Source: Circinella minor (taxonomy: Eukaryota; Mucoromycota; Mucoromycetes; Mucorales; Lichtheimiaceae). Taken from it: a DNA stretch of 24,812 nucleotides. Location: the NCBI GenBank assembly GCA_016758965.1, contig JAEPRB010000405.1, positions 1-24,812 of the forward strand. Reading direction: 5' to 3'. Made by a program: the position numbers and the translations under genes. Under the pieces are notes generated by a model. The model had not been told where the DNA came from. It saw only the letters and a program-made list of their open reading frames with translations, and did not search any database. Below are positions 1 through 10,061 of this stretch, piece after piece; within the stretch, counting starts at the first letter, position 1; each line of letters begins with the position of its first letter.

Positions 1-301
1 TATAAATAGTCCTTGCTCATCAAATAATAAAGCGGTATCTTTTGAATTATATTTTTATCCTTTATTATCATTTGTTATATTCTATTACTATTGGCTAAGG
101 TATTGATCCGCCCAATTTATAACGACACTAGTACGTATTATATAAGTACAGTATAGCAGAATGTAAATTGCTGCCTATACGTAAGTGTTGATCACGAACA
201 AAAACAAAGAATAATATACATTATATATAGTACATTGTCCTCATCAAACACATGTTTTATTTTATATATTATTTATGATAATTATGGAAAAATGATGGTT
301 A

Positions 302-994
302 TTAGATCTTCTTAATACTTTCACGTTGCTGTGTACCAAAGTTAGTATTATGAGGAAGTTCCATTTTTTGCAAGATATATCTTGAACTCTTCATTACGTA
401 TTCGAATACTTTAAACAGTTATCAGTAATATTTAAGAGGATAAGTACATAATACCCCCCTCGCCTTTTAATTTTATCATATCAACTAACTTGAAAATCTT
501 ATATTTAATGCAATTTATAGAATCCAGATTCAATTCCCTCAGCCATAACATTGTTTTAAGTGCATCAAACAGCTTGCCCAGCCTAAGATGATTGGGTGAA
601 TGGGTTGTATTAAAAATAACTTTGTCGGTATCACAGTCATCATTCGTTAGCATTTTAATTTTAATAATTTATGTAAGTAGATGACGATTCTTTTTAGTCC
701 TACTATACTAATCTCTTTCTATTATGCCGCCATTGCTGTCATTGTTGTTGCTGTTGATGATAAATTTATTCTGACTGTTACAACTAAATGGTTTGTTAAT
801 TTCTCATTCATTAAACAGAAATTTTAATATATCTTATGCATCATTGAATGATTCTCCCGACTATTAGACAAAGACAGACATATATGACTATTATGGATAA
901 TGCTTGTATTGTATGGAGATTGCCTGATCAAAGCTCTTTATACTACTAATCAAACATCACTTGTCATTAATATACTTACTTGAACTTCTTCCAT
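302..994 (-). pseudogene. decayed gene of unknown family (two exons, stops and a frameshift)
   Basis: Read on the minus strand, an ATG at 994 opens MEEVQ and meets a good donor (GTAAGT) at 979. The matching phase-0 acceptor (TAATAG) ends at 861. The second exon then runs in one frame from 860 through SGESFNDA, an Asn/Ser-rich stretch and a basic stretch. It continues into the only long open part (653-432), which includes SPNHLRLGKLFDALKTML. Four in-frame stops interrupt it before 653. After a stop at 432 the coding character resumes in another frame with FKVFEYVMKSSRYILQKM and ends at a stop at 302. The pattern of start, phase-matched intron, hydrophilic and amphipathic protein text, stops and one frameshift is what a decayed gene looks like. 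It vaguely resembles multicopy uncharacterised proteins of Mucorales, but that is recollection and not verifiable here. No function is proposed. Confidence 0.5.
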
Positions 995-2684
995 GATATG
1001 CAGAGGAAACGTAAAAAATGATATTAGATTAAATTCACCTTTCTATTTGACTCTCATTCTTTTCTAATTTAGCTTATTTCTGGTTACTTTTTTCGTATAC
1101 TGTGCTAGAGTTGAGAGCTATTGTGTAGATAGCGTTGGTGGGTATCTGATTTTCTGTTCTTCGCAATAGCAGCATCTTATGTATCTATTTATCGGGTCAA
1201 ATTTTAAAATATTCGCAAGCTTTATTATATCACAGTGTATCATATGTAGCTTGACTTTGAAAAGAAGGTGTCGTGGGTGTAGAGAAGTTTAATGTATTAT
1301 GATCTCGGCTTCAATTAATGCATCTTACATCCGAATCTTTTTAGTGCATACCATAGCATACTCTTTTTGAATTTTGGTAAATCTAGCATCCACGAAGAAA
1401 GTTTGAAACGCTCGTTTATAAATGTGTCAGTTAGATGATGACGGTGTCGTTGTTTGCTAGCATGTCTACTTGAAGAAAACTTATCCAAGCTTCTTGACTT
1501 ATTGCATAAAAAATTATCATCATTTTGATTCATTGTCGTTATTGTCTGCTGAATCAATAAAAAGAAGTAAAGGGAATGGCGCGTTAGAGGCCAATTTTAA
1601 ATGGCCTCTTTATGCACAAGAAGTTAGTTTTAAATTAGTTATTATTTAGCGTTGAACCGACAACATTGTATTGTAATGGATACTTGTTTTTTTTATCCGT
1701 GATTTGCATTACATTCGAACATGCTGCAGTCGTAAACGCTATTCGTTGGTAATCAGGCACTGACTTCTCATAATATTATTGTAAAAGCCAGTTGTGAATG
1801 ACAGTTTCTTTATTCTTGGAATTACAGCTATTGATTCATTCGTATATTACGTGAAAAAATGCAGTTGATATTCCTGAGGGTAAAACAATATAGTATACGT
1901 ACCTCCATGTTTCTTTTTATTATGTATGTAATAATATTATATAGTCATTGTAACAACATTAACAACATTATAATTTGTTAACGAGCGATTATGTACATAT
2001 ATATTAGACTCAGACAGCTTTCTTTGTTCATGTATTTTCAAAATATCTTTATTTTACGTTGATAACACTAATCGCTCGCCACTATTTATTATGCATACTT
2101 CCTCCAACAATCATCATGAAATGAAGTTTACGTACTTATAATGGCATTATGTATATAGATATATTTTATCGTGGTTTCTCCTTTAAAAAAATACTTAATA
2201 TAGAACGAGTTCCTTTTATAATAATATACAAGTACTTCTATTTGTATGGATAACTTGCGCACAGATAATGAAACATCCATTGCTATATGGTTACAGCAAA
2301 ATTAAATCGAGCTTTCATGCATATCATGCGCATACTATACATATACATATATATTCTTAACTGGATAAAGTATGTGTGTGTGTATGTATACATAAAAATA
2401 AAATTTATTACGTATTATGAAAATCACATAACAATAGAACTATTGTGGAACGATCTTTTCTTAACATTAATAGCACCTGATTTTATATCTCATTGGAACG
2501 AAAAGGCGTTTTCTGTCTGTAGTACAAAGAAACCCGAATTTTTCTAACGGAACTTGATCCGATTTTATATTTTTTAGTGCGACGCTAAAAAAAAAAATTA
2601 ACCACGCCCAAATTTTTTGACTGGGGAGGCAGGGGGAACCTTGGTGAAATATATTGCCTTTTTTTATTATTCCAAATAACAATA
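995..2684. other. AT-rich gene-poor left flank and TIM8 upstream region
   Basis: No recognisable gene was found. The stretch holds a minus-strand open frame at 1557-1315 without a recognised domain, a GC-stemmed hairpin at 1586-1609, a 10-bp inverted repeat (1982-1991 and 2069-2078) and a run of short AT repeats around 2340-2400. The last 150 bases before 2685 carry an A-run followed by a G-rich patch (GGGGAGGCAGGGGG), the most promoter-like part for TIM8. No clear TATA box is placed. Confidence 0.5.
1586..1609. repeat. perfect 8-bp inverted repeat / hairpin
   Basis: AGAGGCCA and TGGCCTCT are exact reverse complements separated by eight bases (ATTTTAAA). The stem is GC-rich in an AT-rich region, so it would form a stable cruciform or RNA hairpin. 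It lies in gene-poor DNA and no function can be assigned. Confidence 0.6.
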
Positions 2685-3121
2685 ATGTCAGCCCAAAATC
2701 CTCAAATGCAATTCAATGAAGCAGAGCAACGCGAACTTGCTCAGGTAAAATAAAATTCTATTGTATATTATAAAAAATATAAATAAATGAAACTAAGAAA
2801 TTTGTTTTTTTTTTTAAAAAAAAAAAAAGTTCCTCGAAGCCGAGAATGCAAAGGCGCGTATTCAACAAACTGTCCACGCCATGACTGATTCGTGTTGGGT
2901 AAATATATATTAATAACTTGAATGAGACCAAGAAGGGGGAGAACAATGAAAGTTAATATGTATAATATATTGTTGGTTTTTAGGACAAATGTATTTTCAA
3001 GATTAATAACAGCATGGATCGTAGTGACGAGAGTTGTTTATCTAACTGTGTCGAACGTTTCCTTGACAGCAGTTTATTTGTTGTCAAGCGACTTGAAGAT
3101 TTGCGTAGTGCAGGCATCTAA
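2685..3121 (+). CDS. TIM8: small Tim family chaperone Tim8, mitochondrial import
   Basis: Three exons (2685-2744, 2830-2898, 2984-3121) give an 88-residue protein, the usual Tim8 size. Tim8 pairs with Tim13 in a hexameric chaperone of the mitochondrial intermembrane space that guides hydrophobic precursors to the TIM22 translocase. The defining twin CX3C motif is present: C42-W-D-K-C46 and C61-L-S-N-C65, with 14 residues between the pairs. The second pair is followed by VERFLDSS, which matches the Tim8 CLSNCVxRFLD signature better than Tim9, Tim10 or Tim13. The charged helix before the first pair is also typical. There is no presequence, as expected for an import pathway that relies on disulfide formation. 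Both introns are phase 0. The first ends in an unusual T11-A13 tract directly before the acceptor G. It is the first of eight co-oriented genes. The family call is firm and the Tim8 paralogue call is good. Confidence 0.93.
2805..2829 (+). repeat. T11-A13 homopolymer pair at the TIM8 intron-1 acceptor
   Basis: Eleven T are followed directly by thirteen A, and the AG of the last A plus the next G forms the 3' splice site. The tract is self-complementary and prone to slippage. It stands where a pyrimidine tract would normally run up to the acceptor. Confidence 0.8.
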
Positions 3122-3555
3122 ACAAATCAACATACAAGAAAAGAAAAAGAAACAGCTGTCAAAACATTGTATTATATAGAGTATTAAAAAAAGATATATT
3201 AAAAAGAATAATATATCGTAATAATAATTATAGAACTTTATTTCATTATAACAAAAATAATGGGAATTTCGAGGTAAATAGTTTACCATATATCTTTAGT
3301 ATTTCGTGTGGTATGGGTGCCAAAAGTTATCATTCCGATTGGAAGGAGAAAGGGGGGGGGGCAGAGTGTATGAAGAAAAGGGGGAGGAGAGTTGGTCAGA
3401 GAAAAGAGTCATGAGAACATAATAATAAATGTTATATATATGAGACGCAAAGAATCCCTTTATTTTTTCTTTTTCTTCTTCTTTGCCCTTTCTTCACTTT
3501 CTTCTTTCTTTATTTGTAATAAGTTTGCGGCTGTTGTTTTTTTCGTCGTTATTGA
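3122..3555. other. intergenic region between TIM8 and the 564-residue gene
   Basis: AT-rich, with several AATA-type runs just after the TIM8 stop. A G9 run near 3352-3361 is followed by purine-rich DNA, and then by a long TTC/TTT pyrimidine tract at about 3461-3545 directly before the next ATG. Pyrimidine-rich DNA just upstream of the start recurs in this window and probably marks the core promoter or leader. No RNA gene or other reading frame is supported. Confidence 0.5.
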
Positions 3556-5878
3556 ATGGCAAGCATGTTGCAACAATCTACTTTGTCCGTTTCTGAAATT
3601 CAACAAACTCAATCTAATACTGCTATGAATATGACTATTTCTAATGATAATGATAATAACAATAATATCAGAAACAGCGGGTTAGACATGTTGCAACAAC
3701 GGGCCAACAATAATACAGTAGACATAACTGTTCAGCAGCAGCAACAAAAACGACGTACGGATAATAATGTAATTCGAGCTATGAGTCCTGAAGGCCGACG
3801 TTACATAAAACCAGTTAATGGCATCCAAACAAAAGGATTCGCAAGATCAGGTATATACATATACGTCCACTTTCTTTCTCCTTCCTTTTTTTGGCACAAT
3901 GAAATTAACGCGTCTGCTTTTTTTTTCTTTGTTCATGTATGATAATATATAGCACAACGCCGATCGTCTGTGTTGACATTGGGTTCCATTGAAAGATTGC
4001 AGCACTTTTATGCTAAACGTGACCTTAAAGTAAACAAGTAAGCATATCAAAGAATTATATAAAGAAAACAAGAGAATGTGTGTGAATGAAGCACTAAAAA
4101 GAAAGCATATACACTAATATATGCAAATTTGTTGTTTGTTATTTATAAATAAATAAAAAGAGGTGGGATTCTAGGATTTAAAAAGAATGACATTACAACA
4201 GCAAAAGCTTTACAACAACAACAAATCGAAGAAGAAGAAGAAGAAGATGATGATGAAGAAATGATTTTACCTGAAGATCGTCAAGAACCTCCACCCAGTT
4301 GGATGCAATTAGATGTTGAAACGGATTTGGATGTCTTGTTAGCTCAATGTTTTCAACATGTTCAGGTGATGTTACATAATTGGAGTATGCTTTCGGAATG
4401 CTCCGATTCGGATACGTGTTCCGATAACGAAGGAGGAGTAGGAGGAAGAAAAGGTTCAGCTACCCACATTGCTTCTTTGCTACAATCCGTTACACGTACA
4501 TTGGATTCCGTCCGAACATATACGTTCCACAGAAATGATTTAAGTGAACATGTCATGAAAAAATTACGTCATGCTGGTATTCAGTTATTGGGGGCAGTCA
4601 AGGAACTTGAACTACGCCATCAAAGTGGTGAACTTGGAGATGATGAAGGTTTTATTCCTTATACCGAGCTACACCCTGAGCGCATGGCTATCATCGATTA
4701 TTTGATTATTGTGGAAGATTTTGCTTTCAATCCTTCACACCATAATTTTATTGATCAAAGACAGCAACAACCTGTTGTGTTTGGTTTCGAAATTAATGAA
4801 TTATTGTCTTCTCGTCGTCAACAACATAATAGTATCACTTTTTCTTCTTCTTCTTCTTCTTCTTCTTCTTCTACTACTATTAATAATGATAACAACAGCA
4901 AGAGACATACTTCGTCATCCGATGTTACCAGGTGGTTGGATTCTGCATGTTTTGTTAATGATGATATAGGTAAACATAATATGAAGAAGGTTTTTTTTGT
5001 TTATATTTTGTGTAATCAGTTTCGTTGTCTAAACTAAGGTTTTTCATTTGTGATACGTAGGACGTTATCATGCATTGCTATGTGATAACATTCCTGACGA
5101 GGTTCTTTCTGACCCCCATTCAGATGAAGATGAGTTTCTTACTCAACTAGCGTAAGTCCTTATTTCTATCAATTTTTTTTTAAAAAAAGTTGTATATTAT
5201 TTAATTTATGAAATGAATTGTTAAAAGCGAGACGAGGTTAATAATGTATACCATGTTATTATATGATTAAATAGTGATGGAAGAATTCTTTGTAATGTAT
5301 ATAATAATATTGTGAACCGCTCTCATCGACCTTTTGGTTTAATAAACAAAATTCATGAAGATACCAAGCGAACTTTCCGAGCTACCGAAAATCTTCGTTT
5401 CTTTGCAGCGTAAGTTATTTCATATATCTATCTATATTTGGCCTCACAAAAAAAAGTTGATAATAATAATCACCTTACATATTTTATTTCAAAGTGCTTG
5501 TAAACTTCGTTTCGATCTCAACTTTTATCCATTTGATCCAGTGGAAATAGCACGTAAAACGGAACGGGGACTTTTCATGGTAAATAATAATCAATTATAT
5601 TGGAATGACAACCATATGTATAACATGTTTGGATTTTATTTATTATTAACACACACATACACTCCATTTATATTTTTTATTAGCTCAAGTTAACTATAGA
5701 TGCATTTTGTAGTTGTGTGATTAATGAATTACGTGAAAGTGTAAATACTGTTTCCAAAAAGCGTGCTTCTTATTCTATTTTTCCAACTAGTCCATCCATT
5801 ATGGAACATGTTGGAAATACACTCTTTTCTTCTAATGACCATCTTAAAAATGATAATAATGGATATCATTTCCCTTAA
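3556..5878 (+). CDS. conserved-looking fungal protein of unknown function, 564 residues
   Basis: The model has seven exons: 3556-3850, 3953-4037, 4161-4969, 5061-5151, 5275-5409, 5495-5579 and 5684-5878. Phases agree throughout. The acceptor before 4161 is the weak point: the better-looking TCTAG at 4174 gives the wrong phase. The first 80 residues are Asn/Gln-rich. Then come GSIERLQHFYAKRDLKV (about 108-124), an acidic run, PPPSWMQLDVETDLDVLL, a helical region and a serine run near 355. The most family-like part is at the C-terminus, in exons 5-7, around PFGLINKIHEDTKRTF and ATENLRFFAA (about 450-472), then FDLNFYPFDPVEIARKTERG. No signal peptide, membrane span or catalytic motif is visible. 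It may belong to one of the fungus-specific DUF families (DUF2408 is one guess from memory), but I do not recognise it with confidence and assign no function. Confidence 0.85.
4838..4877 (+). repeat. TTC trinucleotide run coding polyserine
   Basis: A run of about ten TTC units lies in exon 3 of the 564-residue gene and, in the coding frame, gives about ten serines (TCT codons). This is a variable-length low-complexity linker inside the protein. Confidence 0.85.
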
Positions 5879-6535
5879 ACAATCATTCTCATATCAAAAC
5901 CCCTCCCCCCTCTCTTTCCCTTTCCCTTTCCCCTTCTATATATCTTTTTATTACATATTATCATAGCTTTTATATATACTTATGCTTTATTTTCCCTTTT
6001 CTCTCATTCTTACATAACCCACATACATACATTACAATTTTTATTTATTTATGATTATCTTTTTTTTTTACCTTCCTTTACCCCTCTATTATTTATATTT
6101 ATCATTATAGTATAAAGATAATATCTTCTATAGTTAGTTTCTTTATTTCATAAATCATATGAATATAAACAACAACAATAACAACATCTACATAATGTAC
6201 AAAAAAAATAGGCCATCAATTTTTATTTTTAGATGTTCCGATCAATTTATAAAGAACGTTTTAATGAAACTAGTTACAGAATAAACAGTTAGTACCTGGT
6301 CTATTACATCTTTTGTTATAAACATATACGTACAATACGTACTGTGTAGCATATATCCTATTTGCTTTGTTTTTTCTTACGTATTATTTCTTATTATCAT
6401 AATCGGATCATCTTGGTATATAAAAACATATATGTATAAAAAAAATGCATCCAACAAAGATATAGTAGCCTTACTTTTACTTATTCATATAGCTCGCTTA
6501 TTGAAAAAAAAATGTTATTTGTTCACAAATAGAAA

Positions 6536-6542
6536 TGACTCA
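6536..6542. promoter_or_regulatory. TGACTCA site (AP-1/Gcn4 type) upstream of GTR2
   Basis: An exact TGACTCA lies about 204 bases upstream of the proposed GTR2 start. This is the consensus of Gcn4/AP-1 bZIP factors. A 7-mer like this is expected a few times by chance in 25 kb, so only its position argues for function. Confidence 0.35.
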
Positions 6543-6597
6543 CTTAAATCTTATAATTCATTTAAAAGATGCTGGTAGAAGAGTCATCGCTTAACAT

Positions 6598-6603
6598 CAC
6601 GTG
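6598..6603. promoter_or_regulatory. CACGTG E-box upstream of GTR2
   Basis: An exact CACGTG, within TCACGTGC, lies about 140 bases before the proposed GTR2 ATG and 60 bases from the TGACTCA site. Basic helix-loop-helix factors (Cbf1, TFEB-like) bind this core. Binding here is an inference. Confidence 0.35.
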
Positions 6604-6739
6604 CTCTACAAAAGCGGAGCTTTTCTTTTTTGATCTTTGCTCGCGTTTTAAAGTTATATATGCCTGCAACTCAACTCGCATACACACAATCCGTTCTCTC
6701 CCAGCTATTTTTATTTTTATACCAGTGGAAACTTCAACA

Positions 6740-7050
6740 ATGAATGTAAAGTTTCGTAATTAAACTTTTCTCTCTCGGGAAAATAAAATAATAGTATGCA
6801 AAAAAACTTATTATCTTGTCTTTTTTTATATATATTTTTTAACTTAGTACGACTACCCTCATATTAACGATTCCGAGATAACGTAATAAAATATAAAATT
6901 CACAGAAAGATTGAGCTTAACATTCAAAAACTCACTTACAACTATTCAATTGTTATTTGTTAATAACTAGTGACACTTTGGAAGATACTACAGGATCAGA
7001 TAAACCACGTATACTCCTCATGGGGTTACAAAGGTATCTATGTTCAAGCA

Positions 7051-7091
<41 letters not shown>

Positions 7092-8876
7092 GTATTTATT
7101 GTACCATTATTGTGAACCTGTTTCATATTTACTTAATATAAAAACGAAACTATATAATTTTTTAGGAGTGGTAAATCAAGTATTCAAAGAGTCGTATTTG
7201 GAAAAATGCCACCTAATGATACCCTTTATCTTGAAAGCACAACTAAGATTCAAAAAGAAGATATCACGTAAGCAAAAAAATATATATATATATATAGTTC
7301 ATGTTAAGGTAAAAAAGAACAAAAGAAAAAGATAAAAGGATTTTTTTTCTTACCAAAAGCAACAACATATTTTATATAATGATTAGTCGATCATTTATCG
7401 ATTTTCAAATATGGGACTTTCCTGGACAACTTAACTTTTTTGATGTGACTTATGATTCACAAGAAATATTTGGAGCAGTAGGAGCATTGATATTTGTCAT
7501 TGATGCTCAGGTAATAATATTTTTATACTATGTTATATATATGATTTAAGATGTTTTTAACATTTCTATATACTTTTTATAGGACGATTATAGTGACGCA
7601 CTACATCGTTTATTTTTTACAGTAACAAGTGCTTACCGTGTCAATCAAAATATTAGTTTTGAAGTTTTAATTCATAAAGTGGATGGATTATCTGATGATT
7701 ATAAGATTGGTAAAGAAAGAAAGAATATACACATACATATATAAGAGCAGCATCAAGTAATAATATATTTATATATATATATATATATATTAGATACACA
7801 ACGAGATGTTCAACAACGTATGGGTGATATGTTAGCAGATGCACAAATGGAACATATCCATTTATCATATTATTTGACAAGTATTTATGATCATTCTATT
7901 TATGAAGCATTCAGTAAAATTATTCAAAAGTTGATTCGAGAATTACCTACGTTGGAAAATTTACTCAATGTCTTATGCCAGGTAATATATATTTATATAT
8001 AAATAAGCAACTTGAATGGGTATACTGATTCTGGATCATAACTATTTTATTTTTGTACTAGAATTCCGGTATTGATAAAGCCTATCTATTTGATACTTTA
8101 ACCAAAATATATATTGCTACAGATAGTTCACCAGTGGATATGCAATCTTATGAACTATGTAGTGATATGATTGATGTCATTATTGACATTGAATGTATAT
8201 ATGGGTAAAGTATATATACAAATATTGTAAAAAAAAAAAGCTGATAAACAGGTTAATAGTGAAACTAATTTTTCATCTTTTTCGTTTCTTAAAAAAAATT
8301 AGTGCGCAAGTTTCTAGCCCAAATGGCCGATTATCCTTAAGTGATGACGAAGAGGAATATAGTAACGGTAACGGTGGTGACCCTCATCATGCTGTTAATG
8401 GCAACGGAGCATCGTTACGAGATCATTATGACACTGATCGTGATGAGGATGAAGATGGTGATAATCAAAGTCAAGAGCAATCATTGAGGAGGACTGATGG
8501 TGTAGGTCAAAATGAAGCAGAAGCATCAAGTTTAATCAAATTGGATAATGGTGATGTGTTGTATATGCGAGAAGTGAATAGGTAAAAAAAAATAAGAGTG
8601 GCATTCTATAGATATATACATATCTGTGTGTAGATGTAGGTGTGAACCAAGTTAAATTCAAGCACTCAATTTTTTTTACCTTATTATAATAGACTATTAG
8701 TTTTGATTTGCTTACTGCGGCATGATAATTTTGAAAAACATGGATTAATTGATTATAATTTCCAGTGTTTTAAAGAAGCAGTAACTGAAGTATTTGATTT
8801 TTCACAGAAAAGAAACAATCAACAGCAACAGCAACAAATGGTGAATTTGGCGCAGCAACAAAGTAGTAGCGAATGA
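6740..8876 (+). CDS. GTR2: Rag GTPase C/D type (Gtr2), TORC1 amino-acid signalling
   Basis: Exons 6994-7033, 7166-7267, 7387-7510, 7583-7709, 7794-7981, 8062-8204, 8303-8581 and 8693-8876 encode a Gtr2/RagC protein. This protein pairs with Gtr1/RagA at the vacuole to report amino acids to TORC1. Visible motifs are G1 GLQRSGKS, ESTTKI (switch I region), G3 WDFPGQ, G4 HKVDG followed by LSDDYKI (the RagC signature), YLTSIYDHS, and the roadblock-type C-terminus with CIYG and [15 protein letters not shown]. The first exon is tentative. No in-frame ATG precedes PRILLMG before a stop at 6918, so I propose 6740-6755 (MNVKF) joined at TACAG|GATCAG, giving 400 residues. Another first exon is possible. 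An acidic, Asn/Gly-rich insertion of about 60 residues lies between CIYG and [13 protein letters not shown], longer than the loop in human RagC. A Gln-rich tail ends the protein. Confidence 0.94.
7052..7090 (+). repeat. (TAA)13 microsatellite in GTR2 intron
   Basis: Thirteen perfect TAA units lie inside the GTR2 intron 7034-7165. The tract is noncoding in the proposed model and probably length-variable. Confidence 0.95.
7770..7792 (+). repeat. (TA)n tract forming a 3' splice region in GTR2
   Basis: About eleven TA units run directly into TAG, the acceptor before the exon at 7794. There is no pyrimidine tract in the last 20 bases of this intron. Confidence 0.85.
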
Positions 8877-9078
8877 AACTTCTAAATAAAATAAAATAAA
8901 AAACTCAAATAATAAAAAAGGATAAGGCATAAACTAGCCTCGTTATTTTTTTTTTCACTTTCCCATTCTTCTTTTCTCTTTCTTTCTTACTTTCCGCAGC
9001 ATCTTTTTTTATATTTTGTTTTTTTTTTTTGTAACTAACGAAAAATAAAAACGTTGATTTATATCCATCAAAGAAAAA

Positions 9079-10061
9079 ATGACTATTACAGATATCCAAA
9101 ATCTTCACCAACAGTTACCTGAACGACTACCAAAAATGGTTGTATTTGACCTGGATTATACATGTTGGGAAACTTGGTAAATAAAAATTTCATATAAATA
9201 TATTAATACAAAATCAGTTACTTATTAACCTTTTGCGAAAAATAAATACATATAAAAACAGGATCGATTGCACTTCTGGTAAGGACCGATGAAAGAATCA
9301 CCATGACAACCACTTTCTTTTTTATCATGATTCGAAACATAGTAACTTATTCATGACAATAATTTATAGGCCCACCATTTACTTATGATGCAAATGTAAA
9401 TGTAGTTTATACCAAGTAAGTAGTTGTGAATAATAACTCATTATTGTTTTTTTTTTTTGTTCTAGTACCACTTTGAAACGGAATGCGAGAAAAAAAAAAC
9501 TAACTCTGCCTGGCTTTTTTCTTTTTGGTATTAGACACCAGGAAGATGTCCGATTGTTCAAGGATCTTTCAACAGTCTTTGCTTTAATCAAATCACTTCC
9601 TGATATAAAGATTGGTATTGCCTCACGAACACATACAGACGATTGGTAAAAGCGTTTTTTTTTTTTGTAAAATGAATCGTTGTGTATCCGCAGTAAAAAT
9701 AAATTTCTAACAATTATTTAAATATAAAAAATTCAGGGCAACAGCTGCGTTAGAACTATTTCGGATACCACAAATAGAAGGATCACCTACTATGATGAGT
9801 CAAATTGATTATTTTGAAGCTTATCCAGGATCTAAAATTAAACATTTCAAAGAGTTGGAAAAGAAGTCTGGAATTCCTTGTAAAGATATGGTTTTCTTTG
9901 ATGATATGCGTTATAATAATGAAGTAACAAAGTTGGGCGTGTTATTTAACCTTGTGGATACAAGAAAAGGTGTTACTATACAAAGTCTCATAGCCTCTCT
10001 TGTTCAATATGACAAAGAGTCTCGTTATGTTCAAACAAAACTTGATTTTAGTAAACATTAG
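9079..10061 (+). CDS. MDP1: magnesium-dependent phosphatase-1 type HAD phosphatase
   Basis: Five exons (9079-9176, 9262-9278, 9370-9415, 9535-9645, 9737-10061) give 198 residues. Exon 2 is only 17 nt, but it completes the family motif W-x-W-x-D (CWETWID). HAD class III motifs are complete. D24-L-D26-Y-T carries the nucleophile and the acid/base aspartates, IASRT (82-86) is motif II, YPGSK (120-124) precedes the helix with the motif III lysine, and VFFDD (143-147) is the Mg2+-binding acid pair. This layout matches animal and plant MDP-1, which dephosphorylates phosphotyrosine and sugar or glycation products in vitro; its physiological substrate in fungi is not known. The N-terminus is about 15 residues longer than the mouse form. 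There is no targeting signal, so it is probably cytosolic. The gene starts about 200 bases after GTR2 and ends about 270 before SUI2. Confidence 0.93.
9262..9278 (+). other. 17-nt microexon of the MDP1 gene
   Basis: The exon encodes the codon-split Trp plus IDCTS and the first base of Gly. It is bounded by AACAG and GTAAGG. Including it keeps phase (2 then 1) and restores the family residues around the substrate-capping loop. Skipping it would shift the frame. Confidence 0.8.

Larger units (their letters stand above)
5879..6739. other. intergenic region and GTR2 upstream region
   Basis: The first part holds the 3' end of the upstream gene, with CT-rich and T-rich tracts (5900-6110) and AATAAA-like sequences. 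The central part contains three TACGTA palindromes near 6327-6385. The part nearest GTR2 holds a TGACTCA site (6536-6542) and a CACGTG site (6598-6603). An open frame at 6569-6763 overlaps the proposed first GTR2 exon and shares its frame, so the true start could be farther upstream. No RNA gene is seen. Confidence 0.5.

Noticed and set aside
1315..1557. Minus-strand open frame of 80 codons (rich in Ser, His, Lys)
   Set aside because: No recognised motif, and stops flank it closely on both sides. It may be a fragment of another decayed gene next to 302-994, but nothing ties it to that frame, so it is not called.
6569..6763. Plus-strand open frame upstream of GTR2
   Set aside because: Composition is not convincing as a separate gene. 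Its last codons are used as the tentative GTR2 first exon instead.
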